From NCBI GenBank assembly GCA_015057375.1, contig SVEM01000019.1, forward strand, positions 1 through 36,340: 36,340 nt of DNA, in the 5' to 3' direction. Positions within the stretch are counted from its first letter, which is position 1. Every line of letters starts with the position of its first letter. The position numbers were made by a program, and so were the translations under genes. Shown here piece after piece: positions 9,501 through 19,600 of this stretch. The notes under the pieces were generated by a model. It had not been told where the DNA came from, made no database searches, and saw nothing but the letters and a program-made list of their open reading frames with translations. The stretch comes from Lachnospiraceae bacterium. GTDB lineage: Bacteria; Bacillota; Clostridia; Lachnospirales; Lachnospiraceae.

Positions 9501-10404
9501 CAACCGGAATTTTATTAACATCAACATTATTCACTCTTCCGTACGGAACATTTTCATTGCCATCTCCCGCAAATATATTACGATAATGTTCAAACTCCTC
9601 AATATCAGCCTTGTATCTGTTTTCATTTCTCTCTAACTGATGCCATGTAACAACATCTGGCAACGCATCATTATTATACAGATGGCTTAACCATGTATGC
9701 CATCCGTCCCACTGCCATTGTGGCGGAACATGTGTCCACGAATACTCGGCAGGATTCATGCCACCAACGGTAGCAAGAGGATCCACTTCCTTTATAGCCT
9801 TATAATATGCTTCAAATACCTGCCTGAAATCTTCGCCTGCCACTTTACTTCTGCTGGAATCGCCTTCGTTGATAGGAAGATACACTAAAGCCTTATCAAT
9901 ATTGATTCCAAGATCATCAAGTCCTGTTTCAGGATTATGGTTATGTTCTTCTTTCCACTTGTTTTTCCACTCAGTAACATACGGAACAATAACTTCTTTC
10001 AACTGTACAACATAATCCTGATAGAACTGCTTTGGCTGGAAAATTGCATAAAAGTTACTGTTGTACATTTGAACCATCTCTCCGCCTGATTCGAGGAAAG
10101 TTTCCGCCACATCAAGCGCATCTGCATATGGATGCTCTGTACCCAAGGCACCTTTTGTTGCAAGTACTTTAGGTTTTAACGGTGTAATAAGGTTCATAGT
10201 CGGAACATCCTCACTGCTTATTCCATAAAGAAATCCCGATGATCCATGTAAAAGTTCGCCAAGTTCATTTGTCATATCAACCGTCATAACCGGCACAAAA
10301 TCATCTGCTGCTTTTACTTCCGCCGGTTTGCCACCTACAAATGCAGGTACCGCCAAAGCCAAAGAAAGTGTAATCCCAATAATTCGTTTAATAGTTTTTT
10401 TCAT
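6511..10404 (-). CDS. Giant secreted protein: clan GH-A-like hydrolase core, three CBM-like domains, Big2, Lys-rich BspA-type LRR
   Basis: A 1,297-residue exported protein with GGAGGG upstream of its ATG. Signal peptide 1-32 (EVKA/ADD). A hydrolase-like core spans about 35-390, beginning GSSGFLYGISSEDVP; LPINEGD (Glu180) and VVINEIAQ (Glu310) sit where the acid/base and nucleophile Glu of clan GH-A lie. A beta domain follows at 390-485. Three CBM35-like jelly rolls follow: 500-660 (GIYEAEQANR), 665-805 (EVFEAEDGDF) and a looser one at 815-1048. A Big2 domain spans 1053-1135, and a BspA/LRR_5-type module rich in Lys spans 1141-1297 (NAFKNSKKLRSVKIG, SAFRGCKNL, FAFAGDKKL). It is the middle gene of the operon, 47 bases after GH31 and 31 before the next start. 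Most likely an extracellular glycosidase of unassigned family; the substrate cannot be read from sequence. Confidence 0.7.
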   Translation of the reverse strand: MKKTIKRIIGITLSLALAVPAFVGGKPAEVKAADDFVPVMTVDMTNELGELLHGSSGFLYGISSEDVPTMNLITPLKPKVLATKGALGTEHPYADALDVAETFLESGGEMVQMYNSNFYAIFQPKQFYQDYVVQLKEVIVPYVTEWKNKWKEEHNHNPETGLDDLGINIDKALVYLPINEGDSSRSKVAGEDFRQVFEAYYKAIKEVDPLATVGGMNPAEYSWTHVPPQWQWDGWHTWLSHLYNNDALPDVVTWHQLERNENRYKADIEEFEHYRNIFAGDGNENVPYGRVNNVDVNKIPVDAPPVVINEIAQSDECGVPGALVNWIGRFEDAQAYGCLPFWHQADNLNDLAADANEPNSAWWLYKWYADMAGQRLAITTNDVYSGLYGVASIDEEAKKATTLFGLGSEDGDLEVVLDKLGDTNLFKDADKVHVKIDATYFKGFNSACEPETIIEGTYELEDGDLYIDIKDALRSTGYRLTVTPADENDEVGDIQTGPFHGIYEAEQANRVGDGNLGVVTSGKYYLSGPRVSQWTADENRIGGSGLVNFSNNRGIEYVIDVPEDGKYKLEFVYGNQIGMNRGNETQHKPINEVQMLTIDGEESEMILKNTMEREWTALYSREVDWKAGKHSVIIKGRTSVTEPNILHDALHVTAVGAYEEELPEYNEVFEAEDGDFAFNALYPGVNPVKIEDKTAGFTGKGYITGLNEKSVKDGGGVRFNVIVEESGIYNMNLRYQSDAAGKATIYIGNAARTFNGNAKELKVVNSQGTWTSVGVGMYLQKGVNIVDIDATANILFDNLSVKKAVDGYVHAQEIEAVDTIPEGADMTGIEYDVWSVRWNPSYVDTVYAGLLNGAEPFTTTNKVDKIADTLITPDGEPISYVVGRSLTGDENAENDVNKYLEFEVDVPAAGRYAMQLFHSNDEIFGTHGYNTKIIDKFANIKVNDQEAKRYFFINTISRDTFKEKTVYVDLNKGKNTIKIFNDNSWKVMKGLDDGQARAAGLPDWREADPQENPNGYYSSYYFDKPGNIPIVNSLPNFSKFVITPIAIDEVIDVTGMTLNTNQLSLVAKGAPGVLTVNFQPVNATNTNVTWTSSSPSVATVSNGVVTPLAAGQTIITAVSESNPAIKCECVVTVTGTGDKAASFKVKKMSYKVLDTDAAGKTGTVEIIATAANKSLKKVTIPNTITKDGVTYKVVKIAKNAFKNSKKLRSVKIGNNVQEIGNSAFRGCKNLSKVTTGKALKKIGKFAFAGDKKLKNINFSNSKKLKSVGSKAFKGINAKAKVKAPKGKLKTYKKMIRK
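6514..6984 (-). other. Lys-rich BspA-type leucine-rich-repeat module
   Basis: Encodes residues 1141-1297 of the GH-A-like protein, about 39 Lys in 157. Repeats of the form (N/S)AFK-x2-KKL-x-V-x-I identify the LRR_5/BspA type. The CotH-like protein at 28355-28633 carries a closely similar module. Confidence 0.78.
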
Positions 10405-10451
10405 AATATCCCTCCGTTTTCAAAACCCACAATTAACAAATAAAATACTAA

Positions 10452-12431
10452 TTATTCAAATACTTCTATAATTTTGCTTCCTTCTTTTACAAATGCAATA
10501 AATGTATCAAGGTCTGCTGTACATGTTATCCATTTTTCTCCGTGGACAACCTCTTTTGTATTAACATCTATCCATTTGCCCTTTGGAAGATATACTTCTC
10601 GTTCTGTCTGACCCTGATTTACTATCGGTGCAAATAAGATATCCTCACCAAACATATACTGGTCTTCAAGTGTGTAACACTGCTTATCATCCGGATACTC
10701 TAAGAACATAGGTCTCATGATACCCACACCTGTCTCTGATGCAATATCCATGTATTTGCAAACATATGGTTTAAGTCTTTCTCTTAAGTTAACAAGTTTT
10801 ACAAGTCTCTCATATGCTTCTTCTCCAAAGCTCCAAAGCTCATTGTATCCGCCTGTCTCAGCAAGAATTCCCTCAGCCGCCGGTGCCTGATCTTTTACTC
10901 TGTTTCTTGTTCCGTGTATTCTTGTTACAGGACAGAAAATACCGAACTGCATCCATCTTACAATAAGCTCTCTGAAGTAATCACTCTCAATATCTCCGTT
11001 GAAAAATCCACCGATATCACTGTTCCACCATGGAATACCGCACATTGTCATTGAAAGACCTGTCTTAATGCTCATTCTCAACGCATCATATGTAGACTGG
11101 ATATCACCGTTCCATACAAGCGAACCCCATTTTTGTGTTCCCGGATAAGCTGCTCTTGTAAGAAGTATTATATCTTCTTCTCCTTCACTCTTTAATCCTT
11201 CATAGAACAGCTGGCTGTAATGATACGGATAAATCATAGCTGTCTGAGCTCCGTTTCCGACATACATCTTCATGTTGTGATACTGCTGAGGTCTAATCTC
11301 AGGCTCAGCTTCATCAAGCCAGTAATTCTTAATACCAAGATCATAATAATGTTCTTTAACAAGATTCCATACATACTTACGTGTTTCAGGATTTGTAGGA
11401 TCAATAAATGTCTGCATTCCGAAGAAATCAAATGTTCCGTATGTTCCGTCTTCTGTACGTAGAAGCATATTTGCCTCATCCATTTCTCTGTAATAACGGC
11501 TGTTAGGATTAGTTGTAGGCCAAATAGAAACTACAGGTTCTACACCCATTTCCTTAAGTTCATCTACCATCGCTTTAGGATTCGGCCAGAATCTCTCATC
11601 AAACATCCACTCTCCCTGTTCAGGCCAATGGAAGTAATCAATAACGATAGCCGCAAGAGGAAGTCCTCTTTTCTTATATTCGCGAGCTACTGAAAGAAGC
11701 TCATCCTGTGTCTCATATCTCATTCTGCTCTGCCAGAATCCTGCTGCCCACTCAGGAAACTTAGGTGCATATCCTGTAAGATCAGCATAAATCTTAAGTA
11801 CATCCTTAGGAGTCTCGCCTGCATATACAAGATAATCTGCCTGATATGCGCTGTCACAAACCCACATTGTATGGTTATTTGTTGTCTCACATCTTCCCGG
11901 AGCCGGATTGTTCCATAAAAATCCGTATCCCATTGAAGAATAATAAACAGGCACTGCTGACTTTGTATTGTAGTGCTCAAGATTAACAGTACTTCCCTTT
12001 CTGTCAAACTGGTCTTCCTGTTCCTGTCCAAGTCCGTAGAAGTGCTCACCTTCATGTGCATTGAAAACAACCTTTATCTGATAATGGTCGCCTTCTCTAT
12101 GTACATTTCTTCCGGTATAATGTCCTTCAAACTTTGTGCTGAGAATCTCAACATCATTTCTGTAATAGCTGATAAGTCCGCCGTACCAAATGTTTCCGGC
12201 AACTATTTTTACTTTTACCATACCATTAGTTATTTCAGCTACTGCTTCATCTCCCGTAATGGTAAAATTCGCACCTTCCTTAGGAGGAAGCAGTGTCCAA
12301 TTCTCATCAAGCAACTTATTGTTCTTTGTGGAACGACATCTGATACAGTTAGGACCATAAGGTTCCAAAACCGTGTACTCATCTCTTCTCTGATAAACAA
12401 GCTTATCTTCATAAAAAACTATTTTTCCCAT
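10452..12431 (-). CDS. Cytosolic GH31 family glycosidase (alpha-xylosidase/alpha-glucosidase-like)
   Basis: A 659-residue protein with no signal peptide and GGAGG upstream of the ATG. The N-terminal beta-sandwich runs to about 215 (HFYGLGQEQEDQFDRKG is the usual GH31 N-domain signature). The barrel follows, with AAGFWQSRMRY, IVIDYFHWP, nucleophile Asp373 in YWLDEAEPE and acid/base Asp443 in WNGDIQSTYDALR. GIPWWNSDIGGFF and RWMQFGIFCPVTRIHG are further family blocks. GH31 retaining enzymes release alpha-linked xylose, glucose or galactose from non-reducing ends; the WLDEAEPE variant is not the one I associate with classical alpha-glucosidases, so the exact sugar is open. It is the first gene of a three-gene operon, divergent from the AraC-type regulator at 12602, which probably controls it. 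It would act on imported oligosaccharides. Confidence 0.88.
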   Translation of the reverse strand: MGKIVFYEDKLVYQRRDEYTVLEPYGPNCIRCRSTKNNKLLDENWTLLPPKEGANFTITGDEAVAEITNGMVKVKIVAGNIWYGGLISYYRNDVEILSTKFEGHYTGRNVHREGDHYQIKVVFNAHEGEHFYGLGQEQEDQFDRKGSTVNLEHYNTKSAVPVYYSSMGYGFLWNNPAPGRCETTNNHTMWVCDSAYQADYLVYAGETPKDVLKIYADLTGYAPKFPEWAAGFWQSRMRYETQDELLSVAREYKKRGLPLAAIVIDYFHWPEQGEWMFDERFWPNPKAMVDELKEMGVEPVVSIWPTTNPNSRYYREMDEANMLLRTEDGTYGTFDFFGMQTFIDPTNPETRKYVWNLVKEHYYDLGIKNYWLDEAEPEIRPQQYHNMKMYVGNGAQTAMIYPYHYSQLFYEGLKSEGEEDIILLTRAAYPGTQKWGSLVWNGDIQSTYDALRMSIKTGLSMTMCGIPWWNSDIGGFFNGDIESDYFRELIVRWMQFGIFCPVTRIHGTRNRVKDQAPAAEGILAETGGYNELWSFGEEAYERLVKLVNLRERLKPYVCKYMDIASETGVGIMRPMFLEYPDDKQCYTLEDQYMFGEDILFAPIVNQGQTEREVYLPKGKWIDVNTKEVVHGEKWITCTADLDTFIAFVKEGSKIIEVFE

Positions 12432-12527
12432 ATATGTTTTCCTCCAAAATATAATTAGTGCTAAATCTTCTGATAATAATATTATATTGCTTATAACTCA
12501 TGATTTCTTGCATTATATATATAAATA

Positions 12528-12557
12528 CTTACACTATTTTGATTTTTTTGATATAAT
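12528..12557 (+). promoter_or_regulatory. Promoter for the AraC-type regulator gene
   Basis: CTTACA (12528-12533), an 18-base spacer and a perfect TATAAT (12552-12557), with TG one base before the -10. The shared 170-base gap with the GH31 gene must also hold that operon's promoter and the regulator's operator. A minus-strand TATAAT lies at 12486-12481 but without a convincing -35. Confidence 0.5.
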
Positions 12558-12601
12558 ATCCGTATCTTATTATACATGAACGTGAAAGGAGCAGTTTAAA
12601 T

Positions 12602-13504
12602 ATGTCTGATAAACCCGTAAATTTACCCATTGAAGGCATTGTTCACAAGACTGATTCCAGACCATTTATGCTTCACTACACTATTGTTGATGAGCATACA
12701 CCTTTAGCTCTTTATATGCACTGCCATGATGAGATTGAGATATTCTATCTTGCCAAAGGCGATATAACCATGCATATAGAAGACAGCTCTTGTGTATTAA
12801 AAGACGGTGAAGCCATACTCATTCCCCCGGGAATGCTTCATTATGCAACAAAAAATCCTTCCTGTGAAAATGAAAAATGCGCCTTTTATGCAATAGTCTT
12901 TTCAACAGATATGCTTATGGAAATTGTTCCATCTTACTGCGAGCGTTATCTTCTTCCTATAAACTACTATACTTCACGTTGCACCGTTGCGATAAAAAAA
13001 GAAAAACGTTGGCAGCACATTGTGCTTAATTGTCTTGATAACATCTTTTCTGAATACGGAAAAAATGTTAAAGAAAGTGAGCTTATAATCCGCGGCAATC
13101 TGCTGATTATATGGCAGCTCCTTTATAACAATCATATGCATGATCTCATGAAAAACAATAATAACATGTATTTGTCTCCGCATCTGAAAAAATGCGTGGA
13201 TTATATAGACGAGAATTATTTTAACACTATTTCACTTGATGAACTGGCAAATATTGCAGGTCTCAGTCACGGACATTTTTGCAGGCAATTCAAAGAATTT
13301 ACAGGATATACTCCGTTTTCATATATCAATAAAGTACGTATATCACATAGTTGCAATATGCTTTTAAACACAGACAAAACAATAGCTGACATCGCATTAT
13401 TAAACGGATTCAACAATATCAGCTACTACAATCGTGTATTTGTCAAATTAATGAAGGAAACACCTTCTTTATATCGAAAAAACTACTCATTTCTTTCAAA
13501 ATAG
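12602..13504 (+). CDS. AraC-family transcriptional regulator with cupin sensor
   Basis: A 300-residue protein; AAAGGAG precedes the ATG. Residues 20-105 form an AraC-type cupin with MHCHDEIEIFYLAKGDI and LIPPGMLHYA, the usual HxH...E and late His pattern of sugar-responsive regulators. Residues 190-298 carry two helix-turn-helix motifs: SLDELANIAGLSHGHFCRQFKEFTG, then TIADIALLNGFNNISYYNRVFVKLMKETPSLYRK. It is divergent from the GH31-GH-A-GH-A operon. By analogy it would bind the intergenic region and activate the operon when a sugar or oligosaccharide is present. The inducer is unknown. It converges on pflA and shares a terminator with it. Confidence 0.9.
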   Translation: MSDKPVNLPIEGIVHKTDSRPFMLHYTIVDEHTPLALYMHCHDEIEIFYLAKGDITMHIEDSSCVLKDGEAILIPPGMLHYATKNPSCENEKCAFYAIVFSTDMLMEIVPSYCERYLLPINYYTSRCTVAIKKEKRWQHIVLNCLDNIFSEYGKNVKESELIIRGNLLIIWQLLYNNHMHDLMKNNNNMYLSPHLKKCVDYIDENYFNTISLDELANIAGLSHGHFCRQFKEFTGYTPFSYINKVRISHSCNMLLNTDKTIADIALLNGFNNISYYNRVFVKLMKETPSLYRKNYSFLSK

Positions 13505-13511
13505 CAAAACT

Positions 13512-13557
13512 AAAAAAGCATTATCACTTACTCAAACCTTCGTGATAATGCTTTTAT
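13512..13557. terminator. Bidirectional terminator between araC-type gene and pflA
   Basis: Stem GCATTATCAC (13518-13527) against GTGATAATGC (13542-13551), with A6 before and TTTTATT after. It serves the plus-strand regulator gene (ends 13504) and the minus-strand pfl operon (ends 13570). Confidence 0.85.
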
Positions 13558-13569
13558 TACAATCATATA

Positions 13570-14304
13570 TTATTCTGCGCGAAGCATTCTCTTAACATGC
13601 TCAACAAGTTCCTTAGAAGGAGGATTTACTCCTGTCAGCTGATAAGGCATCCCAAGCGTCTCCCACTTGCCGACACCATATGTATGATATGGAAGTACAT
13701 CTACTCTTTCCACATTGTTGAGTGTACTTATGAAATCGTAAAGTCTTTTTAAATATTCATCACTATCGTTTATACCCGGAACAAGTACATGTCTTATCCA
13801 TACGGGCTTATTGATATCTGATAGATATCGTGCCATATCAAGAATATTTTCATTCGACTGAGCGGTAAGCTTAATATGCTCGTTGCAGTCGATATGCTTA
13901 ATATCTAAAAGCACAATATCCGTAAGTTCCATAAGCTTTTTGAATTTTGAGAAAAACGGCTCATCATATGTAAATGGATTTCCGGATGTATCAAGGCATG
14001 TATTAATACCTCGTTCATTGCATTTTTCAAACAATTCTATAAGAAAATCTATCTGAATAAGCGGTTCTCCGCCACTTACGGTTATTCCTCCGTTTTCCTT
14101 CCAGTAACTACTGTATCTTATAGCTTTTTCTATGACTTCATCGGCGTCTGCTTCATAAGCATTCGCCGATGTCATATTCCACGTGTCCGGATTATGGCAA
14201 TACTGACAGCGCATCCTGCAACCCTGCATAAATATCACATATCGTATTCCCGGTCCGTCTACCGCTCCAAATGATTCTGTTGAATGAATAATACCTTTTT
14301 TCAT
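13570..14304 (-). CDS. pflA: Pyruvate formate-lyase activating enzyme (radical SAM)
   Basis: A 244-residue cytosolic radical SAM enzyme that installs the glycyl radical on PFL. The radical SAM cluster motif is Cys29-x3-Cys33-x2-Cys36 (GCRMRCQYCHNPDTW), at the same positions as in E. coli PflA. GGITVSGGEPLIQ is the SAM-binding GGE motif, and WIRHVLVPGINDS and VLPYHTYGVGKWE are PflA-type signatures. The ATG at 14304 gives the canonical start (MKKGIIHSTESFGAVDGPG); an upstream TTG at 14334 would overlap pflB. It begins one base after the pflB stop with no clear ribosome binding site, so translation is probably coupled to pflB. Confidence 0.95.
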   Translation of the reverse strand: MKKGIIHSTESFGAVDGPGIRYVIFMQGCRMRCQYCHNPDTWNMTSANAYEADADEVIEKAIRYSSYWKENGGITVSGGEPLIQIDFLIELFEKCNERGINTCLDTSGNPFTYDEPFFSKFKKLMELTDIVLLDIKHIDCNEHIKLTAQSNENILDMARYLSDINKPVWIRHVLVPGINDSDEYLKRLYDFISTLNNVERVDVLPYHTYGVGKWETLGMPYQLTGVNPPSKELVEHVKRMLRAE

Positions 14305-14305
14305 A

Positions 14306-16558
14306 TTATAATGCTTCGTGACTCTGACGAGCAATAACGTCTAACTGCTGTTCACGTGTAAGATCTATGAACTTCACTGCATATCCCGAAACTCTTATCG
14401 TAAAGTTTGCATACTCTGGCTTTTCAGGATGTTCCATAGCATCTTTTAACTTATCAACACCGAATATATTTACATTCAAATGATGTGCCCCCTGATCAAA
14501 ATATCCATCGAGTACACCTACCAGTTTTTCTTTACGTTCCTCATGGTCATGTCCGAGCGCATCAGGATGTATAGTCTGTGTGTTAGATATACCGTCAAGA
14601 GCGTATTCGTAAGGCAACTTTGCAACCGAATTAAGCGATGCCAAAAGACCATTCTTCTCAGCTCCGTAACATGGGTTTGCACCCGGTGAAAGTGGAGCAT
14701 ATGCTTCTCTTCCATCAGGAAGCGCTCCTGTAGCCTTACCATATACTATATTGGATGTAATTGTAAGTATAGATGTTGTCGGTTCTGAGTTTCTATATGT
14801 ATGATGCTTTGCAATCTTGTTCATAAATGTCTTAAGCAACCAAACAGCTATATCATCAGCCCTATCATCGTCATTACCATATCTAGGGAAATCTCCCTCA
14901 ATTTCATAATCTACTGCAAGTCCGCTATCATCACGTACTGCTTTTACTTTCGCATATTTTATAGCAGAAAGCGAATCAACTACATGTGAAAAACCTGCAA
15001 TTCCCGTAGCAAAAGTTCTCTTTGCATGAGTATCAATAAGAGCCAGTTCTGCAGCCTCATAATAATATTTATCATGCATATAATGAATAAGGTTAAGTAT
15101 ATTAACATACAGTCCTGCAAGCCAGTCCATCATGACATCATACTTTGCCATAACCTCATCATAATCAAGATATTCAGAAGTAACCGGTGCATATGCAGGG
15201 CCTACCTGAACCTTTTCTTTTTCGTCCACTCCACCGTTAATAGCATAGAGAAGACATTTTGCAAGATTGGCTCTTGCTCCAAAGAACTGAAGCTCTTTAC
15301 CTGTCTGTGTTGCAGATACACAACAACAAATTGAATAATCATCTCCCCATACAGGACGCATAACATCATCATTTTCATACTGAATCGAACTTGTTTTGAT
15401 AGAAATATGCGCTGCATACTTCTTAAAGTTCTTCGGCAGATTAGATGAGTATAATACTGTAAGGTTAGGTTCCGGTGAAGGTCCCATATTTTCCAATGTA
15501 TGCAGAAAACGGAAACAGTTCTTGGTAACCATAGAACGTCCATCCATTCCGATACCGGCAACTTCAAGCGTTGCCCATACCGGATCACCGGAGAACAGTT
15601 CGTTATATGATGGAATTCGCGCAAACTTGACCATACGGAACTTCATAACCATATGGTCAATTAATTCCTGCGCTTCCTTTTCTGTAATAATACCATTATC
15701 CAGATCTCTCTGAATATATATGTCAAGAAATGTTGATATTCTTCCAACACTCATTGCAGCCCCATTCTGGGTCTTGACTGCTGCAAGATAACCAAAGTAT
15801 AACCACTGTACAGCTTCCTTTGCACAACTTGCCGGCTGTGATATATCAAATCCATAACTTTCCGCCATGACTTTCATATCATGAAGACTCTGAATCTGCA
15901 TAGCAAGCTCTTCACGCAGACGAATCACATCGTCTGTCATAACACCGCATCCACAATTATCCAAATCTTTTTTCTTTGCTTCGATAAGATAATCTATACC
16001 ATATAATGCGATACGTCTGTAATCACCAACGATTCTTCCTCGTCCGTATGTGTCAGGAAGACCTGTTACAACATGTGCATGACGTGCTTTCTTCATCTCA
16101 GGTGTGTATGCATCAAACACCGCCTGATTATGTGTCTTGTGATATTTTGTAAATATCTCGTGGAGCCTTGGATCAGGTGTATATCCGTAAGTAGCACAAG
16201 ACTGTTCAGCCATCTTAATACCACCAAACGGCATAAATGCACGCTTTAAAGGCTTATCTGTCTGAAGACCAACAATTTTTTCAAGGTCTTTAAACTCTTC
16301 ACAGATATATCCCGGCTCATGGGATGTGAGGGAGGATACTATCTCAGTATCCATATCAAGCACACCGCCCTTGGCACGTTCTGCCTTCTGCAGTTTTTGC
16401 AACTCTCCCCACAACTTTTCTGTAGCCTCTGTTGCTCCCTCTAAGAACGACTCGTCTCCGTCATATGGTGTATAGTTATTCTGAATGAAGTCTCTTACAT
16501 CAACTTCTTCTGTCCACTTTCTACCACGAAATCCATTCCACTGATCCTTTTTTATCAT
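14306..16558 (-). CDS. pflB: Pyruvate formate-lyase (formate C-acetyltransferase)
   Basis: A 750-residue glycyl-radical enzyme converting pyruvate and CoA to acetyl-CoA and formate. The ATG at 16558 ([15 protein letters not shown]) matches the family's usual N-terminus and has AGGAGAG upstream; a TTG 36 bases further up is unlikely. The active-site pair is Cys412-Cys413, within a Cys triplet ([29 protein letters not shown]). The C-terminal glycyl-radical loop is [11 protein letters not shown] with Gly725. Length and blocks are normal for a true PFL rather than a choline or glycerol relative: pflA is adjacent, GARANLAK is present, and two Cys sit where PflB has its pair. It begins 46 bases after the GH2 stop with no terminator between, so read-through from GH2 is likely. 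A weak promoter (TTAAGA-N16-TATTCT) may overlap the GH2 stop. Confidence 0.96.
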   Translation of the reverse strand: MIKKDQWNGFRGRKWTEEVDVRDFIQNNYTPYDGDESFLEGATEATEKLWGELQKLQKAERAKGGVLDMDTEIVSSLTSHEPGYICEEFKDLEKIVGLQTDKPLKRAFMPFGGIKMAEQSCATYGYTPDPRLHEIFTKYHKTHNQAVFDAYTPEMKKARHAHVVTGLPDTYGRGRIVGDYRRIALYGIDYLIEAKKKDLDNCGCGVMTDDVIRLREELAMQIQSLHDMKVMAESYGFDISQPASCAKEAVQWLYFGYLAAVKTQNGAAMSVGRISTFLDIYIQRDLDNGIITEKEAQELIDHMVMKFRMVKFARIPSYNELFSGDPVWATLEVAGIGMDGRSMVTKNCFRFLHTLENMGPSPEPNLTVLYSSNLPKNFKKYAAHISIKTSSIQYENDDVMRPVWGDDYSICCCVSATQTGKELQFFGARANLAKCLLYAINGGVDEKEKVQVGPAYAPVTSEYLDYDEVMAKYDVMMDWLAGLYVNILNLIHYMHDKYYYEAAELALIDTHAKRTFATGIAGFSHVVDSLSAIKYAKVKAVRDDSGLAVDYEIEGDFPRYGNDDDRADDIAVWLLKTFMNKIAKHHTYRNSEPTTSILTITSNIVYGKATGALPDGREAYAPLSPGANPCYGAEKNGLLASLNSVAKLPYEYALDGISNTQTIHPDALGHDHEERKEKLVGVLDGYFDQGAHHLNVNIFGVDKLKDAMEHPEKPEYANFTIRVSGYAVKFIDLTREQQLDVIARQSHEAL

Positions 16559-16604
16559 ACGGCTCACTCTCTCCTGTCTGTCAGGCACATACAAGAATAC
16601 TTAT

Positions 16605-19600
16605 TTAAAGCTTAATCTTAATAGCCTTTGATGCTTTTCCGTAAATTTTTCCGTCAGCACCCTTCTTGAATGCCTTAACCCTGTAGTAATATGTCTTTTT
16701 CTTCTTAGCTTTTTTGTCTATATATCTTACCACAGTTTTCTTCTTAATTGTAGCTATTTTTTTGAACCCTTTGTTTTTCTTCATGGAACGCTCAACAACA
16801 TAACCTTTTGCACTGCCAACTTTCTTCCATGTAATAATTACTTTTCCGCCCTTTTTCTTAACTTTAACCTTCTTAACTCTAGCAGGAGCCTTAGGCGCCT
16901 CAGGTGCCGGATTGTCAATCGAAGGATTGTTGTTACCGTCAGGTCCTACTGTAGGCTCCGGTACAGGTGTAGGAGTAGGTCTTGGATCCGGAAGATCAGG
17001 GTCAGATGTCATCTCGTACACATAATCTGATGCATTTGCTCTGTACTGTCTTGTTACCTTTGAAACATATCCTGCCATATCGCCCCATGCATTTGTTGCA
17101 GTATAAGGAACGAGTGTATATGAGTAATCAAAGTTTCCGCGGTCTGCATATACTCTGTACTCATCAAGTGTATCAGGACCACAACTTGCATTACCTGCTC
17201 CTGAAGATATCTTATTGATTGAAACATATGCTTCATCCATTCTTTCAAGGTCATAAGGATGTTTTGCATCAGTAAGGTTATCTGCAGTATAATGAAGTGC
17301 TGATGCTTCAAAGTCATCAACTGCTGCAATAGCTATAGCAGCCTTCTTATAATCATCTGTTAATGTAAACCACTTAACTCCTGTTACATTACCTGTATCC
17401 TGAGTTTCATGATATGGATAGAACATTCTGTCAACTGTTGTGCTGTAAGCACCTTCAATAGCACTTGAGCATCTGTCGTTCATTGTCTCATATCCGCCTT
17501 CGCCAAGCCAGTATACATTTTCAAATCCTTCAGGGAATATGAAATCTGTACCAACTCTTAAGAGACGTTTATTATCAATATGAGCACCTGCAAGTTCATA
17601 GTCTACATCAACGGTAACTGCTCCGCTTCCGTCTATTGTATATGTAAATGCAGCTGATATTCCACCCATATTTGAGAACTGAAGATTTGCTTTAATTACG
17701 TTCTGATCTTTATCATTAACTGATGTCTCAATATTAGTTACATATGCACTTTCGCCTACATTTCTCCAAGCCCAATCATACCAACCGTCATTGTTAATAG
17801 GGGCTCTCCAGAAGTTTGGCGTAGGTCCTTCTAAAAGAACAAGTTCATCTCTGTAGTAGTAATCCTTTAACTTACCATTCTTCTTGTCAATCTTGAAGTT
17901 GAAAAGGTCACCTGAAACTTCAAATGCCTCATCTGTTTCATCTACATATACAGAATTAAGAGCGATAGTTCTTGTAACTTCAAGTGCAGTCTCTGGTATA
18001 TCAAACTGCTCATAAGACATAATATGTCCGGCAGGAATGATTTCAACTTTCTCTCCGTCAAGCAAGCCTGTAAGTGCACTCTTAGTCTTAACATATACAT
18101 TGAGATAGTAATCTGCACCAGGCTTAAGTGTCTCTGGAATAAACTGCTTATACTCAACTCTTATGTCACCCATTTCGCGAGGTCCAACAGATACGCTGTC
18201 ACATGTCTTTCCGCCAAGGAGTGTGCCATCTTCATATAATTCGAAGCACACATCAAACTTATCAAGGTTATCAAAACTTGATTCATTATATACTACTACC
18301 CATTCATCCTTAATATCATCTTCTGTTGTATCATCAAACCAGAAGTTCTGATACTGGTACTTAACCTCGTTAAGCTCCGGCTGTATTGATCTGTCTGTTG
18401 ATATAAGACCATTTCCACAGAAGGAATTATCGTGAGGATTTTCACCACAGTCTCCACCATATGTAAGGAACATTCCGTCATTCTCATCAGCATAAAGATT
18501 CTGAATTGCGAAATCCTCTGAATAGTAATCATATCTGTTTCCTGTAGGCATTCTGCTAGGAATGATGTCATCAATTGATCTAAATCTTCCCTGGTCAACC
18601 CAGTCCCAAATAAATCCACCGAGAATATTCTTATTCCTTGCTCCTCTTATAGAATCCCAGTATTCTTTAAGGCTTCCTACGGCATTACCCATACCATGGT
18701 CATACTCACACATAAGATATGGCATAGTAACATTACCGAAGTTAACAACACCTTTTATGTCACGTGGATACATCTGACTGTCTACATCAGTACCATTACT
18801 TGAACCTGAACTCTCACTATGTACAGGTCTTGTATAATCGTGATCTTTAAAGTACCAGATCAAGTTATAGAACATACCATCTGCATATCTCGCATCACCA
18901 CTATAATAACATTCATTACCTGTTGACCACATTACATTGGCTGTTCTGTTCTTAAGTCTTTCAAATGTAGTATTAGTTCTGTCAAGAACCATATTTTTAA
19001 ATGGTTTAGCCTGATCTTGATTCCACATAATAGCATGACACTCATTATTAGTCTCACACATCATATACATACCGTATTTATCACAGAGATAATACAAATA
19101 TTCATCATTACTATAATGTGATGTACGAATAGAGTTGATGTTATACTGCTTCATAATCTTAACATCTTCCAAGTATACCTCATGAGGAATGTGCTTTCCA
19201 TACAAAGGATCCGTATCATGACGGTTTACGCCCTTGAAGAAGAATGGCTGTCCGTTGATAGTTACATTCTGGAAGTTATTAGTTATACGATTTCCGTTAC
19301 CATCAACTTCTGAACGTGTAAATTCAATTTCTCTGAATCCAAGATTCTGTGAAAGAGACTCAATATGAGCTCCTGTCTTCTTATTATATAATGTAAGAAC
19401 CATAACATAAAGGTTAGGGTCTTCACATGACCAAAGCTTAGGTCCGTATACTGTATGTGATGAATCTCTAACAGAAGTAACACTTGCTTTTCCGTTAGAT
19501 CCTGCAGGAAGTGCAGGTACATCAATGCTGTATCCGTTCATGAAAAGACTTCCGTCTTCGTTGTAAAGCACAACATCAATCGCATATTCGCCTGCAGATA

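Noticed and set aside
11973-12458. 161-codon plus-strand frame opposite the start of the first GH31
   Set aside because: Antisense to the well-supported GH31 N-domain; composition is unlike a protein and no ribosome binding site is seen.
12473-12488. AT-rich palindrome (TAATATTA core) between the GH31 and AraC-type genes as an operator
   Set aside because: Such short A/T palindromes are expected by chance in this composition, and AraC-type operators are usually direct repeats. It cannot be supported without comparison to relatives.
14306-16558. Pyruvate formate-lyase as a choline or glycerol glycyl-radical lyase
   Set aside because: The Cys pair, GARANLAK block, RVSGYAVKF loop, PFL-type N-terminus and adjacent canonical pflA all fit a true PFL.
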